Of a DNA stretch of 64,000 nt, positions 60,128 through 64,000 are shown in pieces. Position 1 is the stretch's first letter; every line of letters begins with the position of its first letter. Origin of the DNA: RGIG5612 sp017511185 (GTDB lineage: Bacteria > Bacillota > Clostridia > Lachnospirales > Lachnospiraceae); NCBI GenBank assembly GCA_017511185.1, contig JAFWLF010000104.1, positions 62,001 to 126,000 on the forward strand, given 5' to 3'. The notes beneath the pieces are model-generated. The model did no database searches, was not told the origin of the DNA, and saw only the letters and a program-made list of their open reading frames with translations. A program made the position numbers and the translations under genes.

Positions 60128-61053
60128 TGGGAAAGATCGTTTACCAGGTTTCACCAGAATGGGAAGATCTTAGGATCGATAAATATCTGACAGAGCAGTC
60201 TGAACAATTATCCAGAAGCTATATCCAAAAACTAATTAAAGAAGGGCACTTGTATGTTAACGATCAGATGTGCCGTTCCAGTTACAAAGTCAAAGAAGAC
60301 GATGTAATATCTTTTGATGTACCGGAGAATACCACACTGCAGGTGGAAGCGGAAGATATTCCGCTGGATATTTTATACGAAGATGAAGATGTGATCGTAA
60401 TCAACAAGCCAAAAGGCATGGTCGTACATCCAGGAGCTGGTCACTACACGGGAACTGTAGTAAACGCTTTACTGTATCATTGCAAAGACTTGTCCGGAAT
60501 TAATGGTATTTTACGTCCAGGCATCGTACATCGGATCGATAAAGATACATCCGGTGTCATAATTTGTGCTAAAAATGATTTTTCCCATAAAAATCTTGCC
60601 GATCAGCTAAAAGAACATTCCATAACAAGGCTATATGAAGCCATTGTTTTAGGATATTTCCAGGATCTGGAAGGAACCATTACCGGAGATATCGGCCGGA
60701 ATCCAAAAGACCGTCTGAAAATGGCTGTCGTTGCTAAAAACGGAAAACCTGCAGTTACGCATTATAAAGTCTTAAATCAATTTGCAAAAACTGCATTTAT
60801 CGCATGTCAATTGGAAACCGGCAGAACGCATCAGATTCGCGTACACATGGCATATAAACATCATCCGTTATTAGGAGATGTCGTTTATGGCGGCAAAAAC
60901 GCAGAATTCAAATTACATGGCGAACCATTGCAGGGACAAACGCTGCATGCAAAAATTCTTGGATTTAAACATCCGCGTACAAATGAATATATGGAATTTA
61001 CTGCACAAAGACCTGATTATTTTGAAGAATTGCTTCAAATCCTTTCAAAATAA
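60127..61053 (+). CDS. rluD: RluD-family 23S rRNA pseudouridine synthase
   Basis: The 308-residue protein has an N-terminal S4 RNA-binding domain (about 13-75) and the RluA-type catalytic domain with D138 in HRIDKDTSG. LETGRTHQIRVHMAY is also diagnostic. The family makes pseudouridine in large-subunit rRNA. Whether the target equals that of E. coli RluD (positions 1911, 1915 and 1917) is not certain from sequence. It overlaps lspA by one base. Confidence 0.92.
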   Translation: MGKIVYQVSPEWEDLRIDKYLTEQSEQLSRSYIQKLIKEGHLYVNDQMCRSSYKVKEDDVISFDVPENTTLQVEAEDIPLDILYEDEDVIVINKPKGMVVHPGAGHYTGTVVNALLYHCKDLSGINGILRPGIVHRIDKDTSGVIICAKNDFSHKNLADQLKEHSITRLYEAIVLGYFQDLEGTITGDIGRNPKDRLKMAVVAKNGKPAVTHYKVLNQFAKTAFIACQLETGRTHQIRVHMAYKHHPLLGDVVYGGKNAEFKLHGEPLQGQTLHAKILGFKHPRTNEYMEFTAQRPDYFEELLQILSK

Positions 61054-61075
61054 GCGTTTTTCAGGATTTTAGTAC

Positions 61076-61105
61076 TTGCAATTGATTCTGGAAATATGAT
61101 ACAAT
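61076..61105 (+). promoter_or_regulatory. Promoter of the ttcA-like gene
   Basis: TTGCAA at 61076-61081 and TACAAT at 61100-61105 are 18 bases apart, and TG at 61097-61098 makes an extended -10. Confidence 0.65.
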
Positions 61106-61163
61106 GATGTCGTTAAAGTATTCTTTGAGGACAAGTTGTGTAGACGTTTTTTCAGGAGAAATT

Positions 61164-61898
61164 ATGAAGCTGCAGCAGTTAATGAGTTATGCCAGAAGGG
61201 CGATCGATGACTACTCCATGATACAGGAGGGAGACAAAATTGCTGTCGGAGTTTCCGGCGGTAAGGATTCGATGGCTCTTGTATATTGTCTGAAAGGATT
61301 GCAGAGGTTTTATCCAAATCATTTTGAGTTAGAAGCAATCAGTGTCGATCTTGGCTTTGGAAATATTGATTTCCAGAAAATAGAGGAGTTCTGTAAGAAA
61401 GTAGAGGTCCCCTTCTCTATTGCCTCCACTGATATTTCTTCCATCGTTTTTGATGAACGAAAAGAGAAAAGTCCTTGTTCTTTATGTGCCAAAATGCGAA
61501 AAGGTGCTTTTAATACGCTGGCAAAGGAACATGGATGCAATAAAACGGCATTCGGTCATCATAAAGATGATATCATTGACACCATGCTTCTCTCTCTGAT
61601 TTTTGAAGGACGCTTCTACTCTTTTTCTCCAGTCACTTATCTGGACCGTATGGATCTGACATTGATTCGTCCTTTTATATATGTAGAAGAAGCCGATATC
61701 ATTGGTTTTGCAAATAAATATGAGATTCCAGTATTAAAGAATCCTTGTCCGGTCGATGGTGAAACTAAGCGTCAGTATGCAAAAGAACTCGCTAATCAGA
61801 TACAGCGCGATCATCCTGGTGCAAAAGACCGTATGTTCAATGCGATTCTTGAATCTGTAGAATCCTATCAGAAAGACCGCTATCCATTACAGCATTGA
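61164..61898 (+). CDS. TtcA-family tRNA thiolation enzyme
   Basis: The 244-residue protein has the ATP pyrophosphatase motif SGGKDS (31-36), the cysteine pair C105 and C108 in CSLCAKMRKG, a third cysteine C195 in NPCPVDG and GHHKDDIIDTMLLS. This matches TtcA, which uses a 4Fe-4S cluster bound by three cysteines to thiolate cytidine 32 of tRNA. I chose ATG 61164 because CAGGAG precedes it and the protein then starts at the conserved region. Close relatives in Clostridia could have another tRNA target, so the gene name is withheld. Confidence 0.85.
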   Translation: MKLQQLMSYARRAIDDYSMIQEGDKIAVGVSGGKDSMALVYCLKGLQRFYPNHFELEAISVDLGFGNIDFQKIEEFCKKVEVPFSIASTDISSIVFDERKEKSPCSLCAKMRKGAFNTLAKEHGCNKTAFGHHKDDIIDTMLLSLIFEGRFYSFSPVTYLDRMDLTLIRPFIYVEEADIIGFANKYEIPVLKNPCPVDGETKRQYAKELANQIQRDHPGAKDRMFNAILESVESYQKDRYPLQH

Positions 61899-61908
61899 GG
61901 TTATTCTT

Positions 61909-62982
61909 ATGGCAAATAGAAGTTATCATGACCAGTTTCGAATTGATACAGATATGAAATTACGGGAAAAATGCAAAGAGCTTCCTGCTTTTGTTTCGAC
62001 TTTTTTCCGTGGGATCGAGTCTACTACATCCGCCAGAACACGTATGGCATATGCTTTTGATCTCAAGATTTTTTTTACTTATCTAAAAAATGAAACCGGT
62101 CTGGGCGGAAATAAAGAGATCACGCAGTATCACATTTCTATTCTGGATAAAGTTACCCCGACGATCATTCAGGACTATATGGACTATCTGAAAGTCTATA
62201 ATAATGAACAGGATGTCGAATGCACCAATTCCGAACGTGGTTTAATGCGTAAGCTCTCCTCCCTTCGTTCCATGTATAAATATTTTTACCGGATGGAAAT
62301 GATAAAAAGCAATCCTGCTTCTATCATTCAGATGCCTAAACTGCATGATAAAGAAATCGTTCGTCTGGATAAAGACGAGGTGGAAGAATTGCTGGATGAA
62401 GTGGAATCCGGAAACAAACTCACAAAGCAGCAGCAGAATTTTCATGATATTACTAAAGTCCGTGATCTGGCAATCGTGACACTTTTGCTGGGAACCGGTA
62501 TCCGTGTTTCTGAGTGTGTTGGACTGGATCTGAATGATGTCGATTTTAAAAATCATGGCATCCGTATTACGCGGAAAGGCGGCAATCAGGTAGTCGTTTA
62601 TTTTGGTGATGAAGTGGAATCCGCTCTTCTCTCTTATCTGCAGGAACGCAGTGCCGTCATCCCTTTAAGCGGTCATGAAAACGCACTATTCTTATCAATT
62701 CAGAAACGTCGTATCACTGTAAAAAGTGTGGAACGTCTTGTAAAAAAATATGCAGGTTTAGTAACACAGGTCAAAAAGATCACTCCGCATAAACTGCGCA
62801 GTACATACGGCACACAGCTCTATAAACAAACCGGTGATATTTATCTTGTCGCAGACGTATTAGGCCATTCCGACGTAAATACAACTAAAAAGCATTACGC
62901 TGCCATGGAAGATGAACGACGCCGTATGGCGCGAAATATGGTCTCACTGCGGGAGGACAATGCTGAAGACAGCAAAGAATAA
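61909..62982 (+). CDS. Tyrosine recombinase, XerS-like
   Basis: The 357-residue protein has an N-terminal SAM-like core-binding domain (about 25-140) and a C-terminal catalytic domain. The catalytic set is complete: R199 in GTGIRVSE, K223 in TRKGGNQ, H294 and R297 in HKLRSTYGT, H320 in LGHSD and the nucleophile Y330. The length and long N-terminal part resemble XerS, the single chromosome dimer recombinase of streptococci. It lies ten bases after the ttcA-like gene in a housekeeping region with no att repeats, so it is probably not a prophage integrase. I found no dif-like site nearby. Confidence 0.85.
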   Translation: MANRSYHDQFRIDTDMKLREKCKELPAFVSTFFRGIESTTSARTRMAYAFDLKIFFTYLKNETGLGGNKEITQYHISILDKVTPTIIQDYMDYLKVYNNEQDVECTNSERGLMRKLSSLRSMYKYFYRMEMIKSNPASIIQMPKLHDKEIVRLDKDEVEELLDEVESGNKLTKQQQNFHDITKVRDLAIVTLLLGTGIRVSECVGLDLNDVDFKNHGIRITRKGGNQVVVYFGDEVESALLSYLQERSAVIPLSGHENALFLSIQKRRITVKSVERLVKKYAGLVTQVKKITPHKLRSTYGTQLYKQTGDIYLVADVLGHSDVNTTKKHYAAMEDERRRMARNMVSLREDNAEDSKE

Positions 62983-62994
62983 TTATTTTACGCA

Positions 62995-63027
62995 ATAAAA
63001 AAAGGCCCTCATTTGAAGGCCGTTTTT
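62995..63027. terminator. Bidirectional terminator between the recombinase and LysM genes
   Basis: GGCC at 63004-63007 pairs with GGCC at 63018-63021, with inner TC/GA pairs at 63009-63010 and 63015-63016. An A-run lies before the stem and TTTTT after it, so it can stop transcription from both sides. Confidence 0.8.
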
Positions 63028-63040
63028 ATTTATTATAAGA

Positions 63041-63376
63041 TCATTCGAAATAAGTGATCAATAACTTCTGACCGGATGTGATGTTATCGTTATGAAGATC
63101 ATTCATCAGCATCAGTTCTTCTACATATTCTTTCGTGCTGCAGCCTGCTGTTTTGTATTCCCCTGCGATGCTCCATAATGTATCTCCCGGCTGAATGGTG
63201 ATCGTTTTATAATACTTTTTCAGTGGAACTGTATCTGTTCCTTCTACAGCTTGTACCTGGTTTTTATTAGCAAATAAGATCACGCATACGATCACGGAGA
63301 TCACGACTAACGCAGTAAAGAATCTTGCGATTTTTGCTTTTGCTCTGCTCTTTTTATTTCTTCTGTTATTCTTCAT
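63041..63376 (-). CDS. LysM-domain membrane protein, probable YneA-like SOS division inhibitor
   Basis: The 111-residue protein has a basic N-terminus, one membrane segment at about 18-36 and a LysM domain at about 57-108 (ITIQPGDTLWSIAGEY), which binds peptidoglycan. Size, layout and position divergent from lexA match YneA of Bacillus subtilis, which delays division during the SOS response. Its promoter contains SOS-type palindromes. I chose ATG 63376, preceded by GAGGTGAG; a further in-frame ATG at 63412 lies upstream of that site. The function is inferred from context. Confidence 0.8.
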   Translation of the reverse strand: MKNNRRNKKSRAKAKIARFFTALVVISVIVCVILFANKNQVQAVEGTDTVPLKKYYKTITIQPGDTLWSIAGEYKTAGCSTKEYVEELMLMNDLHNDNITSGQKLLITYFE

Positions 63377-63409
63377 TTTTCTCACCTCTATGTGATACGA
63401 ACAATAAAC

Positions 63410-63423
63410 CAAACATCTGTTTG
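63410..63423 (+). promoter_or_regulatory. SOS-type box 1
   Basis: CAAACATCTGTTTG is a CAAAC-N4-GTTTG palindrome over the transcription start of the LysM gene. It differs from the recA box by A for G at one position in each half. Confidence 0.7.
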
Positions 63424-63428
63424 TCTAA

Positions 63429-63457
63429 ATAATACTACCCAAACAAATGTTTGTCAA
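63429..63457 (-). promoter_or_regulatory. Promoter of the LysM protein gene
   Basis: On the minus strand a perfect TTGACA (63457-63452) is followed after 17 bases by TATTAT (63434-63429). SOS-type box 2 lies within the spacer and box 1 covers the likely start of transcription. Confidence 0.85.
63440..63453 (+). promoter_or_regulatory. SOS-type box 2
   Basis: CAAACAAATGTTTG, a palindrome located between the -35 and -10 boxes of the LysM gene promoter, 30 bases from box 1. Confidence 0.75.
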
Positions 63458-63465
63458 TACTTTTC

Positions 63466-63479
63466 CAAACAAATGTTTG
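63466..63479 (+). promoter_or_regulatory. SOS-type box 3
   Basis: CAAACAAATGTTTG, identical to box 2, overlaps the -35 box of the lexA promoter. Confidence 0.75.
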
Positions 63480-63505
63480 CAAATATATGTTCGGTATGTT
63501 ATGAT
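63477..63505 (+). promoter_or_regulatory. Promoter of lexA
   Basis: TTGCAA at 63477-63482 and TATGAT at 63500-63505 are 17 bases apart. Boxes 3 and 4 overlap the -35 and spacer. Confidence 0.75.
63480..63493 (+). promoter_or_regulatory. Degenerate SOS-type box 4
   Basis: CAAATATATGTTCG directly abuts box 3 and has one mismatch in the left half. Its right half, GTTCG, matches the recA box. Confidence 0.45.
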
Positions 63506-63545
63506 ATCGATGGTAAATATAGGATGCGGAACTTAGGAGGTTCTC

Positions 63546-64000
63546 ATGTCAAAAGAAAAAATATCAGCAAAACAGCAGGAAATTCTGGAATATATCAAAG
63601 CACAGACGTTGGCAAAAGGCTATCCGCCAACTGTTCGTGATATATGCGAAGCCGTTCAGTTAAAATCTACAGCTTCTGTTCACGCACATTTAGAGACATT
63701 GGAAGAACGCGGTTATATCCGCAGAGACCCGACTAAACCAAGAGCAATAGAGATCATAGATGATGATTTTGCTTTAAACCGCAGAGAATATGCGCAGATA
63801 CCTGTTGTCGGCCGTGTAGCTGCCGGAGAACCTTTATTAGCAGAACAGAATATTCAGGATTACTTCCCTATCCCTGCCGATATGCTTCCAAATGATCAGA
63901 TCTTTATGCTCCAGGTCAAAGGCGACAGTATGATCAACGCAGGTATTTTTGATGGAGACAAAGTGATCGTCCGACAAACATCAACAGCCAGAAATGGTGA
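63546..64000 (+). CDS. lexA: LexA repressor (partial, runs off the window end)
   Basis: The first 151 residues are in view and no stop codon occurs before base 64000. The N-terminal winged helix (about 1-70) contains YPPTVRDICEAVQLKSTASV. The self-cleavage site is A93-G94 in GRVAAGEPL and the catalytic serine is S128 in KGDSMINAG. The catalytic lysine should lie just beyond the window. AGGAGG precedes ATG 63546. The promoter overlaps SOS-type palindromes, so it is autoregulated. It represses recA and probably the divergent LysM gene until RecA filaments trigger cleavage. Confidence 0.96.
   Translation, partial: MSKEKISAKQQEILEYIKAQTLAKGYPPTVRDICEAVQLKSTASVHAHLETLEERGYIRRDPTKPRAIEIIDDDFALNRREYAQIPVVGRVAAGEPLLAEQNIQDYFPIPADMLPNDQIFMLQVKGDSMINAGIFDGDKVIVRQTSTARNG

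Noticed and set aside
61909..62982. The tyrosine recombinase as integrase of a mobile element
   Set aside because: No attachment repeats, excisionase, phage or conjugation genes lie around it, and its neighbours are housekeeping genes.
63410..63493. The repeated CAAACAAATGTTTG units as a small CRISPR array
   Set aside because: The units are 14-base palindromes at promoter elements with uneven 12-16 base or zero gaps, and no cas genes are present.

Overview
The window is a stretch of bacterial chromosome, most likely from an obligately anaerobic, butyrate-forming member of the Clostridia (Bacillota), probably Lachnospiraceae. Supporting signs are the crt-hbd-bcd-etfBA butyrate operon, a BadF/HgdB-type activase of about 1,420 residues, QueH instead of QueG, RqcH, SepF, an argR-recN pair, AGGAGG-type ribosome binding sites and moderately low G+C. 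It is almost entirely core genome. I see no prophage, insertion sequence, CRISPR array, tRNA or rRNA.

Layout. 1-6.3 kb: end of an unknown gene, uracil permease, a degenerate FdhD-family protein, then argR-recN-lipid kinase-plsC. 6.3-11 kb, minus strand: rqcH, an MFS carrier and a GH2 glycosidase. 11-19 kb: mntP, a two-component system overlapping ung, and on the minus strand the giant activase. 19-21.3 kb: a rhomboid-like membrane protein, Nudix hydrolase and queH. 21.5-26.3 kb: the butyrate operon behind a probable Rex operator. 26.6-29.8 kb: gap-pgk-tpiA. 29.8-34.4 kb: ruvAB and a SEDS/class B PBP pair. 34.5-40.9 kb: yicC, gmk, rpoZ, rimO, pgsA, cinA, recA. 41-47.2 kb: an EF-G paralogue, two flavoproteins and an unknown protein. 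47.2-56.4 kb: miaB-mutS-mutL-miaA, a PLP enzyme, radC and a methylglyoxal-synthase-like gene. 56.4-61 kb: a division/envelope cluster (P-loop protein, HlyD-like protein, yggS, sepF, lspA, rluD). 61-64 kb: ttcA-like gene, tyrosine recombinase, and a divergent LysM protein/lexA pair; lexA runs off the end.

How it works together. Glycolysis (gap, pgk, tpiA) feeds the butyrate pathway, whose crt promoter carries a close match to the NADH-sensing Rex operator. DNA repair is heavily represented (recN, ung, ruvAB, recA, mutSL, radC, lexA). An SOS circuit is visible: a palindromic box at recA and three or four in the lexA/LysM-protein intergenic region, the latter protein resembling the division inhibitor YneA.

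The less ordinary content is: several family members with altered catalytic residues (FdhD-like, methylglyoxal-synthase-like, rhomboid-like, EF-G-like, and a GAPDH with a changed cofactor site); promoters placed so close to start codons that the transcripts should be leaderless (activase, rhomboid-like gene, methylglyoxal-synthase-like gene); and several unrelated palindromic intergenic elements, one in three tandem copies. I found no clear new multi-gene defence or mobile system. The best candidates for undescribed biology are the P-loop/HlyD-like pair tied to sepF and the pseudoenzyme set.
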